In this document: positions 46,110-57,854 of the stretch, one piece after another
How the letters are laid out: each line of letters starts with the position of its first letter
Numbering within the stretch: position 1 is the first letter of the stretch
From: Clusia tigrina
Taxonomy: Eukaryota > Arthropoda > Insecta > Diptera > Clusiidae
Direction: 5' to 3'
Assembly: GCA_920105625.2 (NCBI GenBank)
Contig: OV050030.1
Span: 344,951,131 to 345,015,130, forward strand
DNA: 64,000 nucleotides
Notes under the pieces: model-generated
The model's database searches: none
Seen by the model: the letters and a program-made list of their open reading frames with translations, nothing else
What the model was told of the DNA's origin: nothing
Made by a program: the position numbers and the translations under genes

Positions 46110-47490
46110 TCATCCTGAGTCTGTGTTACATATTGTTGGTAATGGTTGTAATTCCTGGTTTGAATCGTTTGCGGCTACTTCTGTTTCTTCAGAAATATGG
46201 TTGATTCGTTGTATTTTGTGTGGTAAATTTCTATTAAACTGATTTGATTGAGTTGGCGGAGGGCGTTTATTTCCGAAATTGTTGAAATTTGGCCTATTCA
46301 TATAATTTACATTAGTCAACATCCATTGGCCTATTCATATAATTGGGATTGGTCAACATCCATTGGTATAGGGGGTTTCGGTTGCGATGGCCTCGCTGGT
46401 GGATTATTTGGGGTGTAATTATTAAAAGGTGCCTTAAATTGCTGGTCAAAGTATTGTGGTTGTTGATGATACCATTGCGGTGCTGGTGATCTCACTGGTG
46501 CGAATGTTTGGGGTATATGAGCAAGCTGTGGATAAAATGGCTGTCTTCCGTACTGGGGTCTTCTGGTAGGTAATTGGGGTTTTTGTTGAAATTGATTATT
46601 GTAAAACGGTGTTGGAGGTGGATTAGGTTTTCTTACAAAGCTGTACTGATTGTTCGCATGAACAGCTCTATAATTTTGGTTTTCCAGTTTTATGCAAAGC
46701 TTCTGGAAAATCGGTAGGTTCTTTCATGCCTAGGAGTCTTGAAAGATCACCTGATAAACCTCTTATAAAGGAATCAAGTGCCTTGTCGCGGTAGGTATGT
46801 GTAAGAACTAAGATGGCTTCGTCGTTTATTTCCATGCAAGAAATTTTATTTAAAATCAAAGATAAATGGTTATAAACCTCAGCATAAAATTCCTGTATGG
46901 TTTTTCGTCCTTGTATTAAACATGTCATTTGGTATTCTAACGTACTCAAGTCTCGTTTGTCCGCGTAATGCATTGTAAGGCATCGTGATATAGCCTTCCA
47001 ATTCAGGGGTGTATTATAAGATTCTAGTGCAGCGTCTGCACTACCTACAATCTTGTTTCTAATCACGTTTATAATTCCGTAATATTTCGGAGAACCGAAC
47101 GCTAGGTTCATAAATTTTAAGAATTCTCTCAACGCTTTTTCTCCAGCTACTAAATTCGGCTGGGTTCCCGTTGAACTCTCGCAATGAACGGACTACGTCA
47201 GGTATCTTATCCATATCTGCTAGGTTGTGTCGATGGCGTTCGTCTATAGTCTGATCTGTTAGCATTTGCTGTGTTGGGTGAAGAGCATCTTTCAAGAAAG
47301 TTTGTCCGTCAGTCGTAAGAATATTCGTCATTAAATCCCTGATTAATCTTTCGAATTCCGGGCTCGTATTTGGGATTTGGGAAGGTTGGGAAATTGATTG
47401 AGTGGGAGGAGCTTGTGGTGCCGGTGTTCCTAATGCCGGTACACTAGCATTTGTTAGTATTGACGGTTGTATGATGTTATTTTGGGTCAT
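46110..47490 (-). pseudogene. Gag, broken
   Basis: N-terminal frame 47490-47059 (143 codons, ATG at 47490) is Pro/Gln-rich, then reaches EFNGNPAEFSSWRKSVERIL, a typical errantivirus capsid entry. A frameshift near 47100 leads to 47132-46668 (VIRNKIVGSADAALESYN, LNWKAISRCLTMHYADKRD, SFIRGLSGDLSRLLGMKEP). The C-terminal, Pro/Asn/Gln-rich part (46640-46110) is in yet other frames and contains a tandem duplication (46288-46364). Confidence 0.85.
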
Positions 47491-47540
47491 TTTAAAGAAA
47501 TATTATAGAGATATTATTAATTTTATTAAGTTAATACACT

Positions 47541-47842
47541 CTGGAGGGTCCCCCTTTTACTGTGGTGAATCGCAGACATATTTTTAATTATAAGTCGGAG
47601 GGTCCCCCCGAAGGTGGTGAATCGCGACTTTGTCTTTATAATTTATTGGCGTATGTGCCTTGATTTTAATAATTATTATTATTATTACTATTAATTTAGT
47701 GTTTTGATTCAAATATTCTCTGGAGGGTCCCCCTTTTACGGTGGTGAATCGCAGAGATATTTTATTTATAAAACCGGAGGGTCCCTCCGAAGGTGGTGAA
47801 TCGCGGTTTTGAATATAGTGTGTTATTGGCTTTACAAGCCTA
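47541..47842 (-). repeat. Tandem repeats in the retroelement leader
   Basis: A unit of about 175 bp occurs twice (from 47541 and from 47720). Each holds two modules of the form GGAGGGTCCC...GGTGGTGAATCGC, four in all (47541, 47595, 47720, 47774). The fourth contains the perfect palindrome GGAGGGTCCCTCC. It lies between gag and the primer site, so in the 5' leader of the RNA. Confidence 0.85.
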
Positions 47843-48224
47843 GGTTTACACTGGTATCACTTGACTTCACAGAAATATAAATCTTAATTAATATTATCAT
47901 TCGACTATATCTATAATATTTTTTTATTATGTTTTTATATATCTACTAATTTTTAATATTTCTAATAAATTCAATAATTTATATTTATGCTTACATAATA
48001 ATATACATCCCACGGCATTGCGGAAATATCCTTTTCGCTTCCTACTTAGGTTCGAACGGTGCGCACTCTTTGTGGGTAGGTGGCTTCCTTCTATAGAAGT
48101 TCTCCACTCTTCAGGATAATTTTAGTCGCTGTTCTGGTACTGCTTAAGGACCTTTATCCGGAAAATTTGCGAACACACGGCACTACTTAAGGGCTTTTAA
48201 TTTACCGGATTGAACTTCGCGAAC

Positions 48225-48241
48225 TAACTGCTCGGGCGCCA
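48225..48241 (-). other. Primer binding site
   Basis: Minus strand TGGCGCCCGAGCAGTTA directly at the inner edge of the 5' LTR, sharing its first T with the LTR end. TGGCGCCC fits a tRNA-Lys-type primer; identification from memory. Confidence 0.6.
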
Positions 48242-48445
48242 GTTAACTAAATGCTATGAATTAGTTTAAAAAAAAAAAATTATTTTTCTCTTGGGCTAAA
48301 AGCCGTCTTTATTTTTTGATATCAAACTTAGAACTAACTACAAATTATATTTTGACTTAACTCTAAACCGCTTTGTCACATCGCAACCGCGGCTAGGTAT
48401 TGGTGCCGTGCCTTAGCTCAGCGAAGGTGTCAGGTACTGCAGACG
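48241..48445 (-). repeat. 5' LTR, truncated (205 bp)
   Basis: Matches 40917-41120 of the 3' LTR; the outer 106 bp (start of U3) are missing. The next base to the right is LINE sequence. Confidence 0.93.
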
Positions 48446-50550
48446 TCAAGTTTACCATAAACAACCTCTGAGTAAGTCATGATCGGCACAATAAGCTGAA
48501 GTACCAACCTCCTTCTGGTCTCAGCAGGCACAACTGATGCAGTCCTCGTCAAATTCCGTAAGGTATAGTATACCTTACTCACCACTGAATTTATGTGATC
48601 CTCACAGGATAGTACGGAGTTAATGTGGTATCCAAGGTTTTTTACTTTTTCAACAAATTTAAGTTTTGTATCATGTAGTGAAATTGTTGGTATATCAGAG
48701 GAAGGGTAACCAGACTTGGAAATCGGGAGGACATATGATTTTTGGGAGTTGAGCTTCAGCCTATTAGCTATAGCCCATTCTGCTATTATGATCAAGTCTT
48801 CGTTTACCCTATCACATAAATCATCAATGAGACCAATAGGTCTGGACAAATACAATTGAAGGTCATCAGCATATGCATGCATGGTAACATGACGACACTT
48901 ACTGAAAATGTCATCTATGAACAGTGTAAATAAAAGTGGACCAAGCACTGACCCCTGAGGCACCCCACAGGTTGAATTACTGAACGCAGACACATTCTTT
49001 CCCACCCTAACCCTTTGAGACCTTCCAACCAAGTAACTATTTAACATACGGACCGCCGAGCTGGAAAAACCAAAATTCAACCGTAGCTTTTCATATAGTA
49101 ATGAGTGATCTACAGAATCGAATGCTTTAGAGAAATCTAACAGACAAAGCAGGGTCAAATGTCTCATATCAAATGACTCTCTGATGTCATCCAATATTTT
49201 AACAACAGCAGTGTAGCAGCTGTGTCCAGGTCGAAAACCAGATTGGAGTGGGGAAATAAGGTCAAATTTTCTGACGTGTTCTGAGATTTGCTCAGCCATG
49301 AGAGATTCACATACCTTTGATAAAGCCGACAACAAACTTACAGGACTGAAATCAGACGGTACATTAGCATTGGACTTTTTAGCTATAGGGATAATCGTCG
49401 CTATTTTCCAAATATTGGGGAAGCAGGAGCTCGTAAAACAATGGTTAATTATATGGGTCAACGGGCTTAGAATGAAAGGCAAAATAAGTTTAATAAATTT
49501 AATAGGAATTCCATCCTCTCCGACAGCATTTGACTTTATCTTGTTGACACAGCGAGCAACATCATCTTCACCCACAGAAATAAACTCAAACACAAATGGG
49601 CATTCAGAAACACAGTCCCTCGCAACTACAGCAGACATATCATCAGCAGACACTGAACTACTACCAAAATAGTCATTCAGAATACCCGGATCAATCCGAC
49701 AATCTTCAGATTTCCCATTGCATACCCCAGCTTGTCTCAAATTATTCCACAGCTGCTTGGAAGGTCGTGCCAAACATAGTTTGGACATGAAAAATCTGCG
49801 CTTAGCCAATTTAATAGTAGAATTTGCATCATTTCTAGCTCTTTTGTGCTCTTCCCATCTAGATGCAGTTGGATTTCTTTTCCACTGATTGTATGTTCTA
49901 TGCCGTTTTTTAATAGCCAATTGGGCATTCTTCGTAAACTAGGGACAACTGCTGTTAGTGACAGAACGAGTAACAAGTGGCACATGCAAGTCAAACAAGG
50001 CACCAATTCTGTACATTAAAGAATCCAGCTTTTCATTCACAGAGCTAAACAGCCTACATTCAGACCAATTAATAAGTGACAGGTCATTAAACAAAGAATC
50101 AAGATTAATTGATTTATAGTCTCGAAAGGAAAAATAATTTTGAGCAACCATTGAGTTTAGATTTACATTCACTGAACAAAAAATTAGATCGTGGTCGGAT
50201 ATAAACGATAATTGGTCAAAGATCATAACTGAAGAAATATCCGAAACCAGAAAAAAATCCAACAAACTTGGAGAAGCATTATCTGCAAAGCGTGTTGGCA
50301 TACTGGTATTCAGCACTTGCAGTCCAACTTCAGAAATTTTACAAATGAATTGCTTGGCAAGACTGTCCTTACATAACATGTTTATATTGAAATCACCACA
50401 CACAATAAAATGATCATAATCGATTACACAATTTGACAAAGTAGCAAAGAACGGATCCAAACAGCAGTAACGATAAGGATTATATACACACGACAGAAAA
50501 ACTTTTGTGCTATTGTCATAAATTTCAACATTTAGAAATTCCACATCTGA
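48446..50550 (-). pseudogene. LINE ORF2: endonuclease part and reverse transcriptase, one stop
   Basis: One frame from about 50544 to 48446, about 700 codons, interrupted by a single TAG near 49935. Endonuclease (C-terminal two thirds): KVFLSCVYNPYR, HFIVCGDFNINM, LDFFLVSDI, FISDHDLIFC. RT: GEDGIPIKFIKLI, FPNIWKIATIIPIAKK, LLDFSKAFDSVDHSLLYEKL, CGVPQGSVLGPLLFTLFIDD and the active site MHAYADDLQLYLS. The endonuclease N-terminus is deleted and the C-terminal end is cut by the gypsy junction. RT residues are all intact. Confidence 0.9.
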
Positions 50551-50852
50551 GCCTTTGCCACAGCAGACCTGACATTGATTAGCTCACCAGATAACTCACT
50601 CATTCTCTGCATAACTCTCTCTTCAGCTAGTTTGACAGCTTCAGTTATGCTTTGAGTCACCTGCTTAACAATGCACTCCTGTTGCAGTTGAAGCTTCTCT
50701 TCAAGCAGCTGTAACCAATTTCGTGGTAGTGGTGAATCACCAAGTTTTTCATGTATTTGAGTAGGAGTCAAATACTGCGGCGAAGAGACGGACGTCAATT
50801 TTTTTGGCGCGGCTTTTCGAGTGGTAAGCATTGCTTTCAAACCACAAAACAT
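50532..50852 (-). pseudogene. LINE ORF1 N-terminal part
   Basis: 106 codons from ATG 50852 (another ATG at 50828 begins MLTTRKAAPKK, similar to MSLATRQAAQRK of copy 1). Heptad-rich helix with RVMQRMSELSGELINVRSA, matching copy 1's VMQKMSEMAGELSNL. Runs out of frame at the deletion into ORF2. Confidence 0.7.
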
Positions 50853-51040
50853 TCAAGTTGAAAGTCTTATTAAAAAACAAACAATCACTTCAAGAATAAA
50901 AACAATTCCACCAATCAAACAATTCCGGCTCTCCAATTTCCAAGATAACCCGTGATCAACAACAAAACAGTACACTGAAACTACGCGACGCAACCGCCAG
51001 CCAAAACAAACACGTCTATTCGTCACACATTACACTCACC

Positions 51041-53603
51041 CCTCCACATCCAAAGACAAGTTCGCACGATAAAGAAGCACGAAGCAGTAAGAATTTTTGA
51101 ACATTTCTATTAGTTTCCATAACTCAAGTCTCCACGTCAAAGCAATTGAGATGCCGGTTGTAGTATTTCGAATGGCGTTTGTGAAAAACATGCGAGTCGA
51201 CTTGGGTAAGCCCTGCACACCTCATGAAAAAATTGTTTGAGGTAAATGTCAAATGTAATGGGAAAAAGACGCACCTTATATTAAAATATGTTTTACTAAA
51301 CATTATTTATCATAATATAAATTTAAAATTTCTTGGAGTTTTAAATACTTGAAATAATTTTTTATACATTTTTGATTATAATAATTTGCGATTATGAAGT
51401 GGTATATTATGCGTTGGAACATATGCATTTATTACTAGATATTGAAGTTCATAAAATTTACTTCAAACATGAAGTAATCATATACTATGTAAATTCGGAA
51501 AATCAGTGCTCAAACATGAATATGTACATATGTACGCTTAGCAGAGAAAGTCTACGTACAACATATGAAAATAACAAATTGAAGGTATTTCTTCAATTTC
51601 GGGATGATATTTTTAAATGTTGTTTGATGCAGTATCATAGTCTTTTATGTTTACTATATATTTTCAAAAAAAAATTTGGCAAAAACAACAGAAAAACAAA
51701 AAGAGCGAAATTCAATGCAGAAAAAGTCTACGTACAAAAATCATAAAGATACTTATTGAGACAAATAAACATAATTATTTCAAAGTATCAAGGCTGTTAC
51801 TTCAGCAATGGCATTTTTATTTCTAAATACTTCAAAATTTTAAGAAAAAAATCAATTTGATATATTTTTTTGTGATAGAAGCTAAACGAACGGAAATCAA
51901 CGTCAGTGAACGAAAGATCATGATGCATCTTTGACAAAAAGGGAAAATATACCTTAAAATTGACGCAATTAAAGATCGATCACGTTCTTCTATACAAACA
52001 GTTATTAATAACTTAAAAAAGTTAAGCATTCGAAATCACCATATTTCCTTTTAATAAATGCTAATGGAATAGGCAGCAGACGAATATATGAATATTAAAA
52101 GATTATCATTAATTTGATCAAAATTGGTCTTTTGTGCATAATAATTCTTTTTCCGGATAGACTCAAAAAATATTTGATCACATGCTGCTAAAGCGAAAAT
52201 ATGAAATATAAGATCGAAAGAGTAAATTGTGCTGATGTTTATCTATACCGAAAATATTGACATTCCAAAATTGCATGACAAATTTAATTCTAATTCTGCT
52301 TCACTTTATATTTAAAGAAGCCACACCGCACATCATACAACAAAACTCCAATCGAGACATGAAGGCGCTTTATTTTAATTTCATACTTCTTATGGCACAA
52401 TTCGCTACCTGCAAAATGATGGAAACACAAATATGTACATATGTATACGAGTATATGTATGTATATGTATGTATATAACAGGCAAGAAATAATTCTACTC
52501 TACTTTTGGGCCAGTAAAATGATATATGTAATACTGGTTAATTTAAAGAAAATAGTAAAATACTTTTACTACTGTTTATAAAAATGATTATTAATATAAA
52601 AAAATCCGATAAAACACAGCATTTTGCTGGGGCTCGAACCCTAAACCACAAAAACTATAGACCAACGAGCAAACCATTAAGCTAAAGACACTCATACCAT
52701 TTTTGTTGATTTTGGAGTTAACTAAAATTTCTATAATTCTGTACATAACATTCCGCAAATATAACTTTTAGTCTTCTGCTAGTGCAGCGATGAAGTTTTG
52801 CTATACAATTCGATAGTGGCTTTTTTTTTGGGGATAAAGCAATAAATTAAATAAATATATAATAGTAAACATCAAGCAAGCATAGAAACATTCACACATG
52901 TAGTAAACACACACGCTCATATAGAACGCAAAAACCAGAATGTGTATCTACTTGTATTGCCTTTACATTGCCGAGCACACTTCGGGTGTTGACTCCATAG
53001 GCAGCCACGGAATTTTAACTCATTTCGCTGAGTGAAGAGAACGATGTAATGTCATTATAGTATATTGTCTTTGATCGTATCTAGAAGAAATATAACAATA
53101 GCTACATGTAGCATTTAAATTATTGAGTTAAAACGCGCACTTGAGGCATTTATACTGAAGCAAGAGACCTGTACCTCAATTCAAATTAACAAACAAACCT
53201 TTCCACACAAGACGAAAACTAAGAGGTTAACATGGAAGAAACATTTACAAATGAAACACTTCAAGCTGAAATTAAAGCTATTAATATGAATTTGATTATC
53301 GGCATAAAGTCCAAATTATCATTGAGAAGCACAATTCTTCTTTTTAATAAACCCATTTAACAAATATGCAGCTGTGGTATACCAGTTGTGGGGTACCTTT
53401 TCTGCTCCAACATGAAAACGTACAACAATTGTATTCCACACTCTTAAGAATTATCTGCAGGTGCCTTTGTACGTAAACAATTCAAATATTACATGCAAGT
53501 TACCACAGATAAACAAGCTAACATTTTTTATTTTCTACCAGTATATTATTTTGCTAAATGTAACTTAAATGAATTTTTCGCATGTTTTTGCTGCAACACT
53601 GTG
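51041..53603. other. AT-rich non-coding DNA
   Basis: Apart from the tRNA-like sequence at 52615-52697, nothing supported. Open frames of 60-124 codons (for example 51372-51746) are Ile/Lys/Tyr-rich AT-driven frames without motifs. GTATATGTAT repeats at 52445-52475. Confidence 0.4.
52615..52697 (-). repeat. tRNA-like sequence
   Basis: Minus strand: TAGCTTAATGG (A-box-like, about 52685-52675) and GGTTCGAGCCC (good B box, about 52640-52630) with a partial T stem. Probably a tRNA relic or SINE head rather than a working gene, since the acceptor stem does not pair by eye. Confidence 0.45.
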
Positions 53604-53717
53604 TGCATTATTACATTTTTTTTATGCATTCCCTTCATGCCTCTTTTCTTTCTATTTTTTGTCTGTATATAATGAGTTGTTCTTAACTCATTCACTAATA
53701 AAGTAAATCAAGAAAAA
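53604..53717 (+). repeat. BEL/Pao 5' LTR, end portion
   Basis: Matches 57855-57967 with several indels. The part upstream of 53604 is not recognisable against the 3' copy. Confidence 0.65.
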
Positions 53718-54019
53718 AGTACCACAAATTTACCATTTTGCAATGGTTGATGAGTGTCACTCGGTGAAAACAAGGAAACTCTGGTATACTTTTTCCTCCG
53801 AAAGTTAACCAATTCCATCCAGGTGGTTTGGAATACTGAATTTCGGGAGCAAAAACACAGTGATTCCTACTTTTACAGAATTTTTTATTTTCTGGGAGGA
53901 ACAATATCAAATGAGAATTACAACTGCGTCCTTTCCTCTAGGTCAGAAAGTGTGACAGACGGAGCGTCGGATGCAAGCTGGTTTCCCACTCGGTCCGAGA
54001 TTGCCCAATATTTCTAAAA

Positions 54020-54620
54020 ATTATTTTAAAAAATAGGCGCGAAGCAATTAAACAGCATAACTTATGCTTCAATTGTTTAGGTTATTGCATCGAACTGTAA
54101 TACTCGTATACTTCATTCATGTTCTGTATGTAAAGCAAAACATCACACTCTCATTCATCCAGATACGAAGAGGGAGTCGGAAGCCACAACTGAAGCAAGC
54201 AAGCAATGTGCGGCTACTATTGCGACAAAATTTGATGTTTTGCTGCCAACAGCTTTAGTTTCAGTGGATTCTGCATTGGGCAAAGGATTACTCTTAGATC
54301 ATTTCTGGATCAAGGTTCGCAAGCCTCGTTCATAACTGAACGGGTAGCACGATTGCTGCAACGCAAACGCAGCAAAATGTTCCCTAGCATCACAGGACTA
54401 GCAGATGCAAAGGTGGCCGAAAGCAGTTCGTCGGTAGTTTTGCAGTTTGGATCCAATAGGGACTCTACATCTATATATTCGTTTGTGGCGCATATCGTAC
54501 CGAAGGTAGGAAATGTCATGCCCAACAAGCATTTGTCATCCAGTAAAGAATTTGCCGCTCGCAGATCCACACTACTTCCAGTCACGAATGGTTTACATAC
54601 TTTTATGAAATTACGTGTGT
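54020..54620 (+). pseudogene. BEL/Pao gag end and aspartic protease, broken
   Basis: At about 54055-54135 is a zinc-knuckle relic, CFNCLGYC followed by decayed KTSHSHSS. Protease: LDQGSQASFITERVARLLQ (about 54306-54362) is the BEL form of the active site (DQGS, not DTGS), then SITGLADAKVAESSSSVVL. The frame 54353-54622 is open but lacks a start. Downstream sequence to 54980 shows no RT motifs. Confidence 0.75.
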
Positions 54621-54984
54621 GATAATATTCTCGAAAACGATATTCGAAAGGGTTCGAGCGGCAATGTCAAACAACGAAGAAAAAACAGAGTTCAAGGAAG
54701 GCCAAGTCAACTTCAAATTGGGGATGATAATCTTTTGAATGTCATCGATGATAGCACTACTTACCACCACCTAATTAAAGTATTTGCATGGTGTTAGCTG
54801 TTCCACTGCAACTGTTTACTACCACCAAATTAACGATTTTAAGGAACTTGGACAGTGGAGGAGATAACGCTCTCTTGGGAGTGATTTGACTTATTCAAAC
54901 AAATATCTCTGTAGATGAATCAGAACGAGTGATTCGTGTATGAGATCATCTACGTGACTCGTTGTTACCATAGAATGAAAAACA

Positions 54985-56033
54985 TCCGGCTAAGCATCAT
55001 TTCACTACTTGGTTATATCCAACAGTCATGCTTTCACGTTACACGGTGGAACTTCACTAACTTTGAATAAAATACGGAAACGATTTTGGATCATTTATGG
55101 ACGGCATCAAGACAGATACTTCCATCATCGTTGTGTAACCTGCTTCAAACATCGACCAAAAATACAACAGCCAGTAATGGGAGACCTCCCTGGATCCCGT
55201 ATCCGTCCTGCTCGCACATTTTCTTCGGTAGGGGTAGACTATGCTGGTCCAATAAGTATTACTCCTTCAAAGGGTCGAGGAGTTTTTCGCAAAAGGGATA
55301 TAGCAAATTTTGTATGGCTTGCCTCCAAAGCGGTCGAAGAAGTTCGAGATCTTTCTCGGAGCATTGCAATGCTTCATTGGTCGCCGAGGTCTATGTCGAC
55401 ACATATTCAGTGATCGTGGTACCAACTTCGTAGGAGCTAATCGGTAGCTCCAAGAAGATAAAACAGCCTACAATCGCTTCATCGAAGGTCATGCGGCTCC
55501 CACCTCTTTCGTCGCCACACTTCGGTGGGTTGTGGGGAGCTGGTGTGAAATCAGTAAAATACCATGTCAAAAAAGAATTATCCACAGTTTTGGTGCAGAT
55601 TGAATCTCACCTAAACTCCAGACAATTATGCCACTAACAAACAATCCAAATGACTTGCCCGTATTAACGCCAGGACATTTTTTCGATGGATCTCTGTTGG
55701 CGGCGCCTGTTCCAGAAATTGATAAATGGAGTCCTATCAAACTTTTGCAACAATTTTGGCATTGCTGGAGCGATTATTCGAATAGACTTCAACGGAGACC
55801 CAGATGGCTGAAATCTAATGTTGGGGAATGCACGATTTCCGAGCCGTAACTGGTCTCTCGGACTGATTTTATTCTCTCATCCTGGAAAGGCTAATGTCGT
55901 TCGGGTAGTTGCGTTAAAAACCGAGAATGGAGAGATACAACAGCGTGTTTCCAAGCTTTGTCCATTGCCCATTTCCAACAACGGACATGTACCAATTGTA
56001 GATCATGGAACTAGCGTTGTTATTAATAGATAA
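54985..56033 (+). pseudogene. BEL/Pao integrase, broken
   Basis: SNSHAFTLHGGTSLTLNKIR and CVTCFKHRPKIQQPVMGDLP (zinc-binding end). SSVGVDYAGPISI holds the first catalytic Asp. FSDRGTNFVGANR holds the second (about 55409-55445, other frame). Then NPNDLPVLTPGHFFDGSLLA, KLLQQFWHCWSDY, HPGKANVVRVVALKTENGE and the end KLCPLPI (to about 55967). At least four frame changes. Confidence 0.85.
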
Positions 56034-56331
56034 TTTATTTTGAAATTTATATGTAGGTGCGGAAAAGTGTTCATGTGAACGGGGCTTAATGCTTTCGTTA
56101 ATTATATGCAGAAGTAAAAATATATTGTACTTGTGTCTGGTTTGCACCTTAATGTAATTTAGTTTGTACTTTGACCTTTGGGACAGACCTTTTTGCCGCC
56201 AAGTAAAGCAAATCCGTTTTTGCCTGTATGGGTTAGCTTCATTAGGTAGTCAATCGAGCAATTCGTCTGCGGTCAAAAAAGGAGTAAGTTAGTTAATTTG
56301 TCATTATGTTTTTATATTTTTTATAATTATA

Positions 56332-57624
56332 CGAAGGCGGATTGATATTGAAGCTACCTAGCGCTAGATGGCAGCACAAACACAAAAACTTTTTTTTTAG
56401 AAACTGCGATCTGTCAAACGTCCGCTATTAAAATTTCACCCAAATTCATCGATTAGTTTATTTGTTGTAGTCGTTTGAAGTAAGCAACTTTTGTGTTTCT
56501 GGAAAAATGGAAAAAAGCGAATTTCGTGCAGTGATTAAACACTATTATTTGAAAGGGAAAACGGCGAAAGAGACAAAAGAGACAAAAGAAAAGCTGGATA
56601 AACATTACGGTGAGTCTGCTCCGTCAGATTACATGGTAAAATATTTGATTGCTGAATCTAAACGCGGCCGAACAAGCACTGCAACAATACCATCAACAGG
56701 AAGGCCAAAAGGGGTGGTTACTGAAGAAAATATCAAGAAAATCCTCGATATCGTTATGAATGATCGCCGAGTCAAATTGCGTGAGATTGTTGAAATGGTA
56801 AACATATCATATGAACGTGTGTTCAACATTTTGCATGAACATTTGCATATGAAAAAGCTATCGGCAAGATGGGTGCCGCGTTTGCTCAGTGTCGAACAAA
56901 AACGAGTTCGACAGACCACTTCACAGCGGTGTTTGGACATGATAAAGCGTAATCCTGTTGATTTTTGGCGTCGATTAAAAACTGTTGATGAAGCGTGGGT
57001 CCACCACTGCACATCTGAAACCAAAAATCAATCGAAACAATGGGTGGAAGCTGGTGGAAGTGCTCCGAAGAAGACGAAGGCAGTGAAATCGGCTGGCAAG
57101 GTTATGGCCACTGTATTTTGGGATGCACACGGATGCTCATCGATTATCTTGAAAAAGGATTAACAATCACAGGAAAGTATTATCGTGCATTATTGGATCA
57201 ATTGATTGATGCAATCCAGGAAAAACGACCACATTTAAAAAAGAAAATAATGCTCTTTCTTCAAGACAACGCACCGCTTCACATAGCATTAGATACGATG
57301 CTAAAATTACGTGAAATACACTTCGAATAGGTTAATCATCCACCTTATAGTCCAGATTTAGCTCCTAGTGATTTTTTCCTGTTTCCAAACTTGAAAAAAT
57401 GGCTCGCAGGAAAAAGATTCATCTCAAACGAAGAAGTGATTACCGAAACTAACGCGTATTTTGAGGGGTTCCCGAAATCGTATTAGTCAGATGGTATAAA
57501 AAAGTTGGAATATCGTCTTACTAAGTGTGTCGAAGTAAAAGGAGACTATGTTGAGAAATAAATGGTTTTTGAAAAAAAAATGTATTTTTCCTAACTACGT
57601 AGCTTCAATATCAATCCGCCCTCG
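56332..57624 (+). mobile_element. Mariner transposon, DD34D, full length
   Basis: 1293 bp between TA duplications (56330-56331 and 57625-57626). Terminal repeats CGAAGGCGGATTGATATTGA / CGAGGGCGGATTGATATTGA, then AGCTAC, about 29 of 31 bases matching. Plus-strand transposase within. Inserted into the 3' LTR of the BEL element. Confidence 0.93.
56507..57560 (+). pseudogene. Mariner transposase, frameshifted
   Basis: ATG 56507. 218 open codons: helix-turn-helix sets (FRAVIKHYYLKGKTAKE; NDRRVKLREIVEMVNISYERV) and TVDEAWVHHCTSETKNQSKQ with the first catalytic Asp. A frameshift near 57130 shifts to LIDYLEKGLTITGKYY and LFLQDNAPLHIAL (second Asp). TAG at 57328-57330, then HPPYSPDLAPSDFFLFPNLK (third Asp, 34 residues after the second). 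Another stop at about 57484. A 9-bp repetition (GAGACAAAA) near the N-terminus adds an extra TKE. Confidence 0.92.
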
Positions 57625-57854
57625 TATATGCACGTATGAATTTCATGAATATAGAAAAATAAACAAAATAAACAAAGGATTTAACAGTCATCATGCATGT
57701 CTCTGGTATTTACTGTAAAAGTTTAAATTTCTGGACCTCTACGCTCGGCTCGTCGACAAGCACACTTAGTACTTTTCTTTCTAGCTACCTTGACCCGTAG
57801 AAGGCACGAAATATCTGATCTTGGAACGATATCAACATTGTGCAGTGATCAGCT

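Larger units (their letters stand above)
40917..48445 (-). mobile_element. Errantivirus-like Ty3/gypsy element with env
   Basis: Minus-strand order (right to left): truncated 5' LTR (48445-48241), primer site, leader with tandem repeats, gag (47490-46110), pol (46049-42960), env (42731-41240), polypurine tract, complete 3' LTR (41226-40917). LTRs begin AGTTAAC and end GTTAACT as in errantiviruses of the 17.6/297/yoyo type. The shared 204 bp of the LTRs differ at about seven positions. All genes carry a few stops or frameshifts, so this is an old copy of an endogenous insect retrovirus. It cannot produce its proteins as it stands. Confidence 0.92.
48446..51040 (-). mobile_element. LINE (Jockey/CR1-type), copy 2, truncated and internally deleted
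   Basis: Same family as 1-3890. 5' end near 51040 (CACGTCTATTCG at 51011), ORF1 start 50852, ORF2 from about 50560 to 48446 where it stops abruptly at the gypsy LTR, lacking its 3' end and tail. ORF1 is joined to the middle of the endonuclease near 50550, so roughly 2 kb is deleted. Confidence 0.88.

Noticed and set aside
51372..51746. A 124-codon plus-strand frame with Cys and His residues
   Set aside because: AT-rich region, no recognised domain, no start or splice context; judged chance.
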